Part shown: positions 1 through 7,372 of the stretch, piece by piece
Numbering within the stretch: the first letter of the stretch is position 1
Layout: every line of letters starts with the position of its first letter
Made by a program: the position numbers and the translations under genes
Source of the DNA: Chthoniobacterales bacterium
GTDB taxonomy: Bacteria; Verrucomicrobiota; Verrucomicrobiia; Chthoniobacterales; JACTMZ01
Assembly: GCA_017853515.1 (NCBI GenBank)
Contig: JAFMJK010000015.1
Span: 1 to 19,633 of the forward strand
Direction of reading: 5' to 3'
Length of the DNA: 19,633 nt
The notes under the pieces: generated by a model
What the model saw: only the letters and a program-made list of their open reading frames with translations
Databases searched by the model: none
Told to the model about the DNA's origin: nothing

Positions 1-12
1 TCTCTTTCCAAC

Positions 13-33
13 GGACACGCGAGCCGCGTGTCC
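13..33. repeat. Perfect hairpin / REP-like palindrome downstream of icd
   Basis: Arms GGACACGC (13-20) and GCGTGTCC (26-33) pair perfectly around a 5-base loop. The element lies about 65 bases past the isocitrate dehydrogenase stop. No T-run follows on either strand, so it is not a standard rho-independent terminator. It could be a dispersed palindromic (REP-like) repeat or an mRNA-end stabiliser; only one copy is seen here. The remaining bases 34-97 hold no gene that I can see. Confidence 0.4.
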
Positions 34-97
34 CTGCCCTCAAAACCTTGTTCGATAGTCCGGATCCTTTTCTGGTTTGGTATAACCGGCCGGCGCA

Positions 98-2326
98 TCA
101 AAGCGTCGAGAGTATCCGGTTGAACGTGGCGCTGGGACGCATGGCGGCCGAGGCCTTGGCCTCATCCGGCCGGTAGTATCCCCCGATGTCGGCCGGCTTG
201 CCCTGCACCGCGGCGAGTTCGGCCGCGATGGTTTTCTCCTGGGCGGTCAATTCTCCCGCGACCGGCGAGAAGAGCGCCTTCAGTTCCGCGTCCCCGTTCT
301 GTGCGGCGAGGGCTTGGGCCCAATAAAGCGCGAGATAAAAATGGCTGCCGCGGTTGTCGAGCGTGCCGAGTTTTCGCCCCGGGCTTTTGTCGTTCTCGAG
401 AAATTTCCCGGTGGCTGCATCCAGCGTCTCGGCCAGAACCTTGGCCTTCTTGTTGCCGGTTGTTTCGGCGAGGTGCTCGAGCGAGGCGGCGAGGGCGAAA
501 AATTCGCCGAGCGAATCCCAGCGCAGGTAGTTCTCCGCGGTGAACTGCTGCACGTGCTTGGGGGCGGATCCGCCCGCGCCCGTCTCGAACAAACCGCCGC
601 CGTTCATCAGCGGAACGATGGAGAGCATCTTCGCGCTGGTGCCGACTTCGAGGATGGGAAAGAGATCGGTGAGGTAGTCGCGCAGGACATTGCCGGTCAC
701 GGAGATGGTGTCTTCGCCTTTGGCGATGCGATCGAGACTGAACCGGCACGCATCGGCCGGCGGCATGATGCGGATATCGAGCCCCGCCGTGTCGTGTTCC
801 TTGAGATATGGCCCGACCTTCGCGATGAGCTGCGCGTCGTGGGCGCGCTTCTCGTCGAGCCAGAAGACAGCCGGTGCGCCGGTGGCCCGCGCGCGTTTCA
901 CGGCGAGTTTCACCCAATCGCGGATGGGTGCATCCTTCGTCTGGCAGGCGCGCCAGATGTCGCCTTTTTCCACGCGGTGCTCGGTCAGGACTTTGCCCTC
1001 CGCATCGACGATGCGCACGATTCCGTCCGACGGGATTTCGAACGTCTTGTTGTGCGACCCGTATTCCTCGGCCGCCTGCGCCATGAGCCCGACATTCGGA
1101 ACGGAACCCATGGTGGTCGGATCGAGCGCGCCGTGCTTCTGGCAAAACTCGATCACGGCCTGGTAAACCGGGGCGTAGGAGCTGTCCGGAATGACGGCAA
1201 GCGTGTCCTGGGTTTTGCCCTCCGCGTTCCACATTTTGCCGCCCTCGCGGATCATCGCGGGCATCGAGGCGTCGACGATGACGTCGCTGGGGACGTGCAG
1301 GTTGGTGATGCCCTTGTCCGAATTGACCATGGCCAGCGGGGGACGGGAAGCGATGGCCGCGCGCAGGTCGGCTTCGAGCGCGGCCCTCTCCGCGGCGGGA
1401 AGTTTTTCCATCTTGGCCGCCAGATCGCCGAGGCCGTTGTTGAAGTCGACGCCGAGTGCTTCGAGTGAGGCCCGGTTTTTCGCGATGAAGCCGTCGAGGA
1501 AAGTTTCCACCGCGTGGCCGAAGAGGATGGGATCGGACACCTTCATCATGGTGGCCTTGAGGTGCAGGGAGAAAAGAAGACCGAGATCGGCTGCCGCGGC
1601 AATCTGCTTTTCCAGAAACGCGATGAGCGCCTTCTTGCCCATGAAGGTGGCGTCGACGACTTCGCCGGCCTGAAGCTTGATGCCGTCCTTGAGCACGACC
1701 GGCGCCCCGCCGGACGCGGGGCCGAGTTCGATGCGGACGGTTGTCGCCGCCGGAACGGTCACCGATTGCTCGTTGGAGAAAAAGTCGTCCGCGTCCATGG
1801 TGGCCACGCGTGTCTTCGAGTCCGCGGCCCACGCGCCCATCTTGTGCGGGTGCTTGCGCGCGTAGTCTTTCACCGCTTTGGGCGCGCGCCGGTCGGAATT
1901 TCCCTCGCGCAGCACGGGATTCACCGCGCTGCCTTTCACTTTGTCATAGCGCTCCTTGGCGTCCTTCTCCGCGTCGTTGCCCGGATGCTCGGGATAGTCC
2001 GGCAGGGCGAAACCCTGTTTTTGCAATTCGGCGATGGCGGCTTTGAGCTGCGGGATCGATGCGCTGATGTTGGGCAACTTGATGATGTTGGCCTCGGGTC
2101 GGAGCGAGAGGGCGCCCAGTTCGGCCAGCGCATCGGGCATTTTCCGGCCCGCGGGCAGGCGGTCGGCGAAAGCCGCGAGGATGCGGCCGGCGAGCGAGAT
2201 GTCGCGCAGTTCGACGGCGATTCCGGCGTGTTTGGCGAACGCCCCGACAACGGGCAGGAAAGAATAGGTCGCGAGAAGCGGAGCTTCGTCGGTCTTGGTG
2301 TAGATGATGGTCGGCTGGGACGGCAT
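98..2326 (-). CDS. icd: Monomeric NADP-dependent isocitrate dehydrogenase (IDH-II type)
   Basis: The 742-residue product fits the monomeric IDH family (about 740 residues), which is unrelated in length to the roughly 415-residue dimeric enzyme. It oxidises isocitrate to 2-oxoglutarate and CO2 with NADP+ in the cytoplasmic TCA cycle. Family signatures are visible along its length: KLPNISASIPQL (83-94), the substrate-loop block NPVLREGNSDRRAP (136-149), HKMGAW (161-166), a central block with NSDKGITNLHVPSD, and the C-terminal nucleotide-binding block with GTSAKMLSIVPLM and GGGLFETGAGGSAPKH. The ATG at 2326 gives the family N-terminus (PTIIYTKTDEAP). It appears intact. It is transcribed alone: the next gene on this strand, vapC, ends 68 bases upstream, and a promoter candidate lies in that gap. 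Identification is by recognised family motifs and is firm. Confidence 0.96.
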   Translation of the reverse strand: MPSQPTIIYTKTDEAPLLATYSFLPVVGAFAKHAGIAVELRDISLAGRILAAFADRLPAGRKMPDALAELGALSLRPEANIIKLPNISASIPQLKAAIAELQKQGFALPDYPEHPGNDAEKDAKERYDKVKGSAVNPVLREGNSDRRAPKAVKDYARKHPHKMGAWAADSKTRVATMDADDFFSNEQSVTVPAATTVRIELGPASGGAPVVLKDGIKLQAGEVVDATFMGKKALIAFLEKQIAAAADLGLLFSLHLKATMMKVSDPILFGHAVETFLDGFIAKNRASLEALGVDFNNGLGDLAAKMEKLPAAERAALEADLRAAIASRPPLAMVNSDKGITNLHVPSDVIVDASMPAMIREGGKMWNAEGKTQDTLAVIPDSSYAPVYQAVIEFCQKHGALDPTTMGSVPNVGLMAQAAEEYGSHNKTFEIPSDGIVRIVDAEGKVLTEHRVEKGDIWRACQTKDAPIRDWVKLAVKRARATGAPAVFWLDEKRAHDAQLIAKVGPYLKEHDTAGLDIRIMPPADACRFSLDRIAKGEDTISVTGNVLRDYLTDLFPILEVGTSAKMLSIVPLMNGGGLFETGAGGSAPKHVQQFTAENYLRWDSLGEFFALAASLEHLAETTGNKKAKVLAETLDAATGKFLENDKSPGRKLGTLDNRGSHFYLALYWAQALAAQNGDAELKALFSPVAGELTAQEKTIAAELAAVQGKPADIGGYYRPDEAKASAAMRPSATFNRILSTL

Positions 2327-2338
2327 AAATAGCCTGCC

Positions 2339-2366
2339 ATTAAAGCGCGCCGGGCGGTGCGGTCAA
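2339..2366 (-). promoter_or_regulatory. Candidate sigma-70 promoter of icd
   Basis: On the minus strand TTGACC (2361-2366) is followed after 16 bases by TTTAAT (2339-2344), which match 5 of 6 consensus bases each. The -10 hexamer ends only 12 bases before the icd ATG, so a transcript from here would have a leader of about 5 bases. No Shine-Dalgarno site is present. This is a consensus match by eye only. Confidence 0.45.
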
Positions 2367-2394
2367 AGCAAAGGAGGTTGGCGCACCACGGCGC

Positions 2395-2829
2395 TCAACG
2401 CCGGTCCAGGGGATTCTCCCATTGCAGGCCGGGGAAACGCGCGAAGTCGGCATCGTTGCTGAAAAGAGTGGCGCGGTGCTCGATGGCGTGGACGGCAAGC
2501 GAGGCATCCGACGCCAAGGCGCCCGAAACGCCGGCGCGGTCCATCAAGTCGATGACCTTGGCGGCATGCTCTTCGCGCGGCAGCAGAACGCGGACGCCCG
2601 GATGCGCCAGCCAATCCAGCACGACCCGCTTGACGGCCGGCAACGGCACGGTGGCGGATCCAAGTTTCGGGTGGGTTGCGATGCGGACGAATCCCAAGAT
2701 CACTTCGTTGGGCAGGCCGATGATTTCGTCCCCCGCCAGTTTCGACTCCCACCACTCGCGGGCCGGATCGTGCTGTTTGGCGAAGGGATTATACGCGTAA
2801 AGCAGGATGTTGAGGTCGGGCAGAATCAC
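2395..2829 (-). CDS. vapC: VapC-like PIN-domain toxin ribonuclease
   Basis: This 144-residue PIN-domain protein is the expected size for a VapC toxin, a Mg2+-dependent RNase that blocks translation. The acidic active-site residues are in family positions: D5 in LPDLNILLYAYN, E42 in NEVILGFVRIA, D108 in ALASDASLA, and D126/D128 in FSNDADF. The fold ends in the typical WENPL tail. The GTG start at 2829 overlaps the upstream antitoxin stop in a GTGA sequence, which signals translational coupling and fixes the start. The gene looks complete and catalytically competent. The actual RNA target cannot be told from sequence. Confidence 0.9.
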   Translation of the reverse strand: MILPDLNILLYAYNPFAKQHDPAREWWESKLAGDEIIGLPNEVILGFVRIATHPKLGSATVPLPAVKRVVLDWLAHPGVRVLLPREEHAAKVIDLMDRAGVSGALASDASLAVHAIEHRATLFSNDADFARFPGLQWENPLDRR

Positions 2830-3089
2830 CGCGCCAACTCCCTCAAGGTATCCTCATCATCAAGCGCATCGGCCAGCCGGTTCATATTCCGGTCGGCTAT
2901 TTCCGCCGGAAAAGGCGCGGTGAAGAGCGGTGCGACCCGGTGCGCTGCGCCGGGCGGGACAGCCCGCGGAGCGAGGAGCGCGCGGCGGATGGAAACGTTG
3001 AGCACTTCTTTGAAAGAATGACCCGTTCTCCGGGCTTCCTCTTTGAGGAGCAACTCGGTGTCGGCATCTATGGTAACGGTTGTCCGCAC
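2826..3089 (-). CDS. vapB: VapB-like ribbon-helix-helix antitoxin
   Basis: This 87-residue protein begins with a ribbon-helix-helix pattern (RTTVTIDADTELLLKEEARR, then TGHSFKEVLNVSIRRAL), the DNA-binding half of an antitoxin. The acidic C-terminal tail (DALDDEDTLREL) would bind and block VapC. It precedes vapC and overlaps it by 4 bases, the standard antitoxin-first order. The GTG at 3089 is chosen because the frame carries no ATG nearby and the RHH strand starts right after it. The palindromic operator just upstream suggests autorepression by VapB or VapBC. Function is inferred from fold pattern and context. Confidence 0.85.
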   Translation of the reverse strand: MRTTVTIDADTELLLKEEARRTGHSFKEVLNVSIRRALLAPRAVPPGAAHRVAPLFTAPFPAEIADRNMNRLADALDDEDTLRELAR

Positions 3090-3095
3090 TTGGTC

Positions 3096-3131
3096 ATCAT
3101 GACAGCTGCGATCATGCTGTCAAGACAGCAT
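3096..3131 (-). promoter_or_regulatory. vapBC promoter with overlapping palindromic operator
   Basis: On the minus strand TTGACA (3118-3123, perfect consensus) lies 16 bases before CATGAT (3096-3101, 4 of 6). The -35 is embedded in the palindrome ATGCTGTCAAGACAGCAT (3114-3131), with 8-base arms and a 2-base centre. A third GACAGC half-site (3101-3106) abuts the -10. This fits an autoregulatory antitoxin operator. The -10 ends 6 bases from the vapB GTG. Confidence 0.6.
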
Positions 3132-3147
3132 CGTTGGAATGTGCCGC

Positions 3148-3462
3148 TCAGACCGAGGGGGCGGAGGGATCGAGTCGGCGCAGGTAACCGACCGAGAAAA
3201 TTCCCGTGTTGTGACCATCCGCCCATTTGGGCTGCCACCCGTAGCCCCCGACCATTTCGTAGGAGGCCAAATCGAAGCTGGCCGGGGTGTGCTTCACCTC
3301 GGGCTTGTCGCCGCGACCGAGCACATCGGGTTCGCCGTTGCAGACGGCACAGGGGCAGGCCTCGCGCACCTTTTGCAGGGGCAGATAAGACTCGTGCCCG
3401 TCGTTCCAAACAATGGCCAGCTCCTTCCCGATGACTTGCAGGTTGGTGATTTGTGCGCTCAT
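3148..3462 (-). CDS. DUF971 domain protein (GBBH-like N-terminal domain)
   Basis: This 104-residue protein is a single DUF971 domain, the fold found at the N-terminus of gamma-butyrobetaine hydroxylase. Seen directly are the cysteine cluster CPCAVC (C36, C38, C41), preceded by LPLQKVREA, and the C-terminal block YGWQPKWADGHNTGIFSVGYLRRL, which corresponds to the family's W-x-DGH-x-TGI...YLR signature. The cysteines probably bind a metal or help in Fe-S biology, and stand-alone family members are often found near Fe-S assembly genes, but no biochemical role is assured. The ATG at 3462 is preferred over a longer reading from 3627, which would overlap yggS and add sequence lacking family similarity. 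yggS lies 79 bases upstream on the same strand. Confidence 0.88.
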   Translation of the reverse strand: MSAQITNLQVIGKELAIVWNDGHESYLPLQKVREACPCAVCNGEPDVLGRGDKPEVKHTPASFDLASYEMVGGYGWQPKWADGHNTGIFSVGYLRRLDPSAPSV

Positions 3463-3496
3463 GGGGAAAGGCGGAAGGAAGAATGCACAACGAGGA

Positions 3497-3514
3497 ATTC
3501 CGGAACGCCGGAAT
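3497..3514. repeat. Short inverted repeat between yggS and the DUF971 gene
   Basis: ATTCCGG (3497-3503) and CCGGAAT (3508-3514) form a 7-bp stem around AACG. It lies in the 79-base gap after the yggS stop. There is no T-run after it on the minus strand, so it is at best a weak or rho-assisted terminator or a processing hairpin. Confidence 0.3.
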
Positions 3515-3541
3515 GCCCGCGACTTTCGCGTTTTGCCTTGT

Positions 3542-4240
3542 TCATTTTTCGTTGTTTGACGGCCTCGCGCCGAAGATGGACGAACCGACGCGCACGAGGG
3601 TGGCGCCTTCCTCGACGGCCGGTTCAAAGTCGCCGCTCATCCCCATGGACAATTCGGGCAGGGGATGCCCGTGGGCGGATTGGAGTTCATCGCGCAACTC
3701 TCGCAGCGCGCGGAAGACGGGTCGCGCGTCTTCCGGGTTGTCGCTGTAGGGCGCCATGGTCATGAGGCCGCGGATGCACAGGTGCGGGAGTCTGCCCAAG
3801 GCGGGGAACTCCGCGCGCAGTTGGTCGGGAGTGAAGCCGTGCTTGGTTTCCTCGCCGGAGACGTTCACTTCCAGAAGGCCTTCCACCTTCTTGCCCGTTT
3901 CCCCCGCGATGCGGTTCATGGCCTCGGCCAGCGCGGTGCTGTCGATGCTGTGGAAAAAGGAGAAAAGCGGGAGAGCCTGGCGGACTTTGTTTTTCTGCAG
4001 GTGTCCGATGAAATGCCATTCCAGACCGGGCGGGCAGGCGGGGATTTTGTCGCGAGCTTCCTGCACGCGGCTCTCGCCAAAGACGGTCTGGCCGGTCGCT
4101 GCCGCGTCCACGACCGCTCCGGCCGGATGCGTTTTCGAGACGGCGACAAGGCGGACGGCGGACGGATCGCGTCCCGCGCGGCGCGCCGAGGCGGATATTT
4201 TGTCGCGGATGGCCGAGAGATGGGCGGCGATGTTGTCCAT
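3542..4240 (-). CDS. yggS: YggS/PLPBP family pyridoxal-phosphate homeostasis protein
   Basis: This 232-residue protein is the normal length for the PLP-binding YggS/PROSC/YlmE family, which keeps intracellular PLP balanced and has the fold of the alanine racemase N-terminal barrel but no known racemase activity. The PLP lysine is K36 in LVAVSKTHP. Other family marks are FGESRVQEARDKI (54-66), EWHFIGHLQKNK (74-85), VNVSGEETKHGF, IRGLMTM, and the phosphate-binding end LSMGMSGDFEPAVEEGATLVRVGSSIFG. The family usually has GEN where this protein has GES. The ATG at 4240 gives the standard N-terminus. It is divergent from the LysR gene and followed on its strand by the DUF971 gene. Confidence 0.94.
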   Translation of the reverse strand: MDNIAAHLSAIRDKISASARRAGRDPSAVRLVAVSKTHPAGAVVDAAATGQTVFGESRVQEARDKIPACPPGLEWHFIGHLQKNKVRQALPLFSFFHSIDSTALAEAMNRIAGETGKKVEGLLEVNVSGEETKHGFTPDQLRAEFPALGRLPHLCIRGLMTMAPYSDNPEDARPVFRALRELRDELQSAHGHPLPELSMGMSGDFEPAVEEGATLVRVGSSIFGARPSNNEK

Positions 4241-4291
4241 TAGTTTTGCTTATGCACCCGGCGTGTGTCATTAATCCCGCTCATAGTCGCA

Positions 4292-5197
4292 ATGCAGCTG
4301 CTTCTTTTCAAAGTATTCAGCGATCTGGCCGAAACCTCCAGTTTTTCGCAGGCCGCGCGACTCAACTCGGTGACGCAGAGCGCGGTGAGCCAGCAGATCA
4401 AGGCCTTGGAGCAACGTTTCGGCTCCCGTCTCATCGAGCGCGGCAAAAGGAATTTTTCGCTCACCCCGGAAGGCCTGGTGTTTCTCGGCGCGGCCCGGGA
4501 AATACTTTCCGTCGTGGGGGATCTCGACGCGCGCCTCGGCGAGATGCGCGAAACAGTGGCCGGGGATCTGCGGTTGGCCGCGGTGCTCAGCGTCGGTTTG
4601 CACGAACTCCCTGCCTACACGCGGCAGTTCATGCGGCAGCATCCGCAGGTCAAAATCCACACGGATTACCTGCGTTCGTCCGAAGTTTACACCGCTGTCT
4701 TGTCGGGAAAAGCCGATGCGGGCTTCGTTGCTTATCCGGTGGCGAGGCGCGGTCTTGCCTGCGAGGTCATCTGGCGCGACCGGTTGGTCGTGGTGTGCAG
4801 TCCTTCGCACCGTCTTGCGCGCCGGGCGCGCGTGGCGTTGTCCGATTTGTCGGGGGAAAAATTCATCGCTTTTGCCACGGACCAACCGACGCGCAAGGCT
4901 CTGGACCGCGCGCTGCGCGCCGCGCGCGTCTCCATTCGTCCGCAGATGGAGTTCGACAACGTCGAGACGGTGAAGCGCACGGTGGAAATCGGCGACGCGG
5001 TCTCCATTCTGCCCCAGGCAACCTTGGCCAACGAGCAGCGCGCCGGCTCTCTTGTCCCGATCGGCATCACGGGAGCGGACATCTGGCGACCGGTCGGGGT
5101 GATCACGCGGCGCAACCGCACCGGCTCGCCGGCCCTGCTCGAATTCTTGGAATTGCTGCGGGCCGGACAAATGCCGGGCAAGCTTGCCAAACGCTGA
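4292..5197 (+). CDS. LysR-family transcriptional regulator
   Basis: This is a 301-residue protein, the usual LysR length. The N-terminal winged helix-turn-helix is clear in residues 1-60: FKVFSDLAETSSFSQAARLNS, VTQSAVSQQIKALEQRFGSRLIERG, then SLTPEG. A type-2 periplasmic-binding effector domain follows from about residue 90 (GDLRLAAVLSVGLHELP to the C-terminus). The ATG at 4292 is preferred to the GTG at 4265 because LysR proteins typically begin 2-5 residues before the first helix. It is divergent from yggS across a 51-base gap, and LysR proteins often bind such gaps, but I see no clear T-N11-A box. The deacetylase gene follows 39 bases downstream on the same strand. The effector ligand cannot be deduced. 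Confidence 0.92.
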   Translation: MQLLLFKVFSDLAETSSFSQAARLNSVTQSAVSQQIKALEQRFGSRLIERGKRNFSLTPEGLVFLGAAREILSVVGDLDARLGEMRETVAGDLRLAAVLSVGLHELPAYTRQFMRQHPQVKIHTDYLRSSEVYTAVLSGKADAGFVAYPVARRGLACEVIWRDRLVVVCSPSHRLARRARVALSDLSGEKFIAFATDQPTRKALDRALRAARVSIRPQMEFDNVETVKRTVEIGDAVSILPQATLANEQRAGSLVPIGITGADIWRPVGVITRRNRTGSPALLEFLELLRAGQMPGKLAKR

Positions 5198-5236
5198 ATC
5201 TTGGCCGATTTATTCCGCTCTTTCGTGCGCCGGTTC

Positions 5237-6076
5237 ATGAAAATCCTCACTCCTGTGCTCTGCGTTGCCGCCCTCAGCGTGGCCGCCTGCGCCCAGGAAA
5301 AATCGGATGTCGCGCTCCTGCGGTCCGGGGCGGGTTCCACCGCCGGCCTGCACCCGCAGTCGCAACCGGCCGAGGGCCAACTGCCGGCGCCTCGTGCCCC
5401 GCGCGTTCCCGCGCAATACAACGAGGTTCCCATGTCGCGCCCGATCGTCGCGCTGACCTTCGACGACGGCCCGCATCCCGAGTTGACCCCGCAGTTGCTC
5501 GACATCCTCCGCCAGAACGGCGTGCGCGCGACCTTCTATGTCATCGGGCGCAATGTCGCGGCGTATCCTGAAATCGCGCGGCGCATCGTCTCCGAGGGCC
5601 ATGAGATCGCCAACCACACCTACAATCATCCTGCGCTCACCTCGGTCGGCGCAGCCGGCCTGCAGAGGGAATTGACCAGCACCACGCAGATCATCGAGCA
5701 GACCACCGGCCGGCGTCCGACGAACATGCGTCCCCCCTACGGCGCGATCAACGACCGCGTGCGCGCGGCCATCCTCCGCGACCACGGTCTCGACGTCATC
5801 ATGTGGTCCTGCGACCCGCTCGACTGGAAGCGCCCCGGCGCACAGGTCGTGCGGCAGCGTCTGGTCGACGGAGCGAAGCCCGGCGGCATTCTTCTCGCGC
5901 ATGACATTCACCCGGGAACGATCGAGGCGGTGCCGGGTGTGATCCAGGACTTGAAGGCCAAAGGCTACGGTTTTGCCACGGTCAGCCAGTTGCTCGCCCT
6001 GCGGGAGACCAAGCCCGCGCAACCGGCACAACTCTCCGCGCCCGCCGCAGCAGGAGAGCAGAGCGCGGTCCAATAA
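5237..6076 (+). CDS. Polysaccharide deacetylase lipoprotein (NodB/CE4 family)
   Basis: This 279-residue protein starts with a lipoprotein signal (hydrophobic LTPVLCVAALSVAA, lipobox VAAC with Cys18), then a Pro/Gln-rich linker to about residue 65. The NodB homology domain carries all five catalytic motifs: TFDDGP (D76, D77), HTYNH (metal ligands H127, H131), RPPYG (165-169), WSCDPLDW (190-197) and LAHDIH (220-225). It should be an active metal-dependent deacetylase of N- or O-acetylated polysaccharide, possibly peptidoglycan or chitin-like material, anchored in the envelope. The C-terminus is an Ala/Pro/Gln tail. The ATG at 5237 is chosen over an in-frame TTG at 5201 because it places the signal peptide at the N-terminus. 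The stop is 1 base from the convergent MgtC-family gene. Confidence 0.92.
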   Translation: MKILTPVLCVAALSVAACAQEKSDVALLRSGAGSTAGLHPQSQPAEGQLPAPRAPRVPAQYNEVPMSRPIVALTFDDGPHPELTPQLLDILRQNGVRATFYVIGRNVAAYPEIARRIVSEGHEIANHTYNHPALTSVGAAGLQRELTSTTQIIEQTTGRRPTNMRPPYGAINDRVRAAILRDHGLDVIMWSCDPLDWKRPGAQVVRQRLVDGAKPGGILLAHDIHPGTIEAVPGVIQDLKAKGYGFATVSQLLALRETKPAQPAQLSAPAAAGEQSAVQ

Positions 6077-6077
6077 G

Positions 6078-7340
6078 TCAGGCGAACCAGGCGGCACCCG
6101 CGGCGAGGGCGGCGGTTGCGCCGAGCACGAGGAGGACGGGTCGGCGCATGGAGGCACTGCCCAGTGCCGCGGCCATGCCGGCCTTGAGCAAGGCATTCGC
6201 CATGGCGGCAACGAGGAGAGCACGGGTGCCTTCGCTGGCCGCGAGATGGCCCGCATTCTGAAGTTGGGCGAGAGAGAGCGAGATGGCATCGAGGTCGGTC
6301 AGCCCCGCAAAAAAGCTCGCGACATAAAGCCCGGTCCCGCCGAAGACGTCCTGCGCCCACCGCACGAGGAGGACGATCAGCGCGTAGAGGATGGCGAACT
6401 GGATGGCCACGCGCAGGTTCAGGGGATTGTGCGCCTCCGCCGGTCGCGCGGGTCCGGCTGTCTCCCCGCCGCGAAAGTGGCGCCAACTCCATGCGGCAAA
6501 GACCAGCGCAGGCACGGCCATGAGCGCCAGCCACGGCGCGGAGGAGGCAAGAAGCGTCGGACTGACCGTGCCGACGAGGACGGCGACGCGCCCGAGCATG
6601 ACGGTGCAGGCCAGGATCACGGCCAGCGCGCAGACGTATCCGACCCCGGGCCGGTCTTTGCTTTCGCGGCTCATGGCCAGCGTCGTTGCCGTGCTCGAAG
6701 CCAGGCCGCCGAGCAATCCGGTCATGGCCAAGCCGCGATTCTCGCCGAAAATCCGCACCGCAACGTATCCGGCGAAACCCAGACCCGAGACGAGCACGAC
6801 CATGAGCCAGATGTTGAACGGGTTGAATGCGCCGTAGGGTCCGTAGGGCTTGTCCGGCACCAGCGGAAGGACAATGCCGGTGACGGCGGCGAATTGGAGA
6901 GCCTCATAGACATCGGTGCTGGTGAATTTTCGCGACATTTTGTGCAGCCAGTCTTTCGACGCGAGCAGCACGACGAGCAAAACAGCCACGACCACGGAAG
7001 TTTTCACTTCGCCGTAGGCAACGAGGCCGCCGAGCAGATAGGTGGCGAGGCTGACTCCTGCGGTGGTCAATCCGATGTCGCGGTCGCGGACGGCGCGACG
7101 GTAAAGGAAGAGCGAAACGAGCAGAACCATGCCGACGAAACCGGCGAGGAAGATTCCCGGTTGGTGCCCCCGGTCGATCCACGCACACAAAGTGCCCAGC
7201 GCGGCCCACACGGCGAAAGTTCTCGCCCCGGCGACGGTTTCCGTTTTCGGGTGGGTGCGCTGACCGCTCCATTGCCGCTCCAAGCCGAGCAGCGCGCCGA
7301 GCGACGCGCTGACCAGCAAAGCCTTGAGCAGCTCCGGCAT
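6078..7340 (-). CDS. MgtC/SapB-DUF4010 family membrane protein
   Basis: This 420-residue polytopic membrane protein has an MgtC-like N-terminal half, visible as LGALLGLERQWSGQ (14-27) and the GARTFA block (38-43), followed by a DUF4010-type half rich in transmembrane helices. It contains the conserved-looking LTAFNPFNIW-like segment (here GAFNPFNIWLMVVLVSGLGF), GLLGGLASSTATTLAMS and SFFAGLTDLDAISLSLA. Roughly a dozen hydrophobic helices can be counted. Members of this family are of unknown transport function; MgtC itself is linked to Mg2+ limitation and phosphate control in other bacteria. The ATG at 7340 fits. DUF983 lies 32 bases upstream on the same strand, so the two may be co-transcribed. 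Confidence 0.88.
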   Translation of the reverse strand: MPELLKALLVSASLGALLGLERQWSGQRTHPKTETVAGARTFAVWAALGTLCAWIDRGHQPGIFLAGFVGMVLLVSLFLYRRAVRDRDIGLTTAGVSLATYLLGGLVAYGEVKTSVVVAVLLVVLLASKDWLHKMSRKFTSTDVYEALQFAAVTGIVLPLVPDKPYGPYGAFNPFNIWLMVVLVSGLGFAGYVAVRIFGENRGLAMTGLLGGLASSTATTLAMSRESKDRPGVGYVCALAVILACTVMLGRVAVLVGTVSPTLLASSAPWLALMAVPALVFAAWSWRHFRGGETAGPARPAEAHNPLNLRVAIQFAILYALIVLLVRWAQDVFGGTGLYVASFFAGLTDLDAISLSLAQLQNAGHLAASEGTRALLVAAMANALLKAGMAAALGSASMRRPVLLVLGATAALAAGAAWFA

Positions 7341-7372
7341 GGCCGCAGTCTACATGCGGCGGGACAAAAAAC

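Noticed and set aside
314..1468. 384-codon plus-strand open frame opposite icd
   Set aside because: No recognisable domain; a shadow of the real minus-strand gene.
162..1832. 556-codon open frame antisense to icd
   Set aside because: Arg/Gly/His-rich translation typical of a shadow frame in GC-rich DNA; it lies entirely over icd, which has clear family motifs.
3518..3534. CGCGA-CTT-TCGCG hairpin followed by TTTT on the plus strand
   Set aside because: It resembles a terminator, but no plus-strand gene ends upstream of it; the stem is only 5 bp.
4241..4291. LysR binding box and yggS promoter in the divergent gap
   Set aside because: A CATAAG hexamer lies 8 bases before yggS, but there is no fitting -35 and no convincing T-N11-A palindrome.
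7341..7372. T-run after the DUF983 stop as a terminator
   Set aside because: Six Ts follow the stop on the minus strand, but no well-paired stem lies directly before them.
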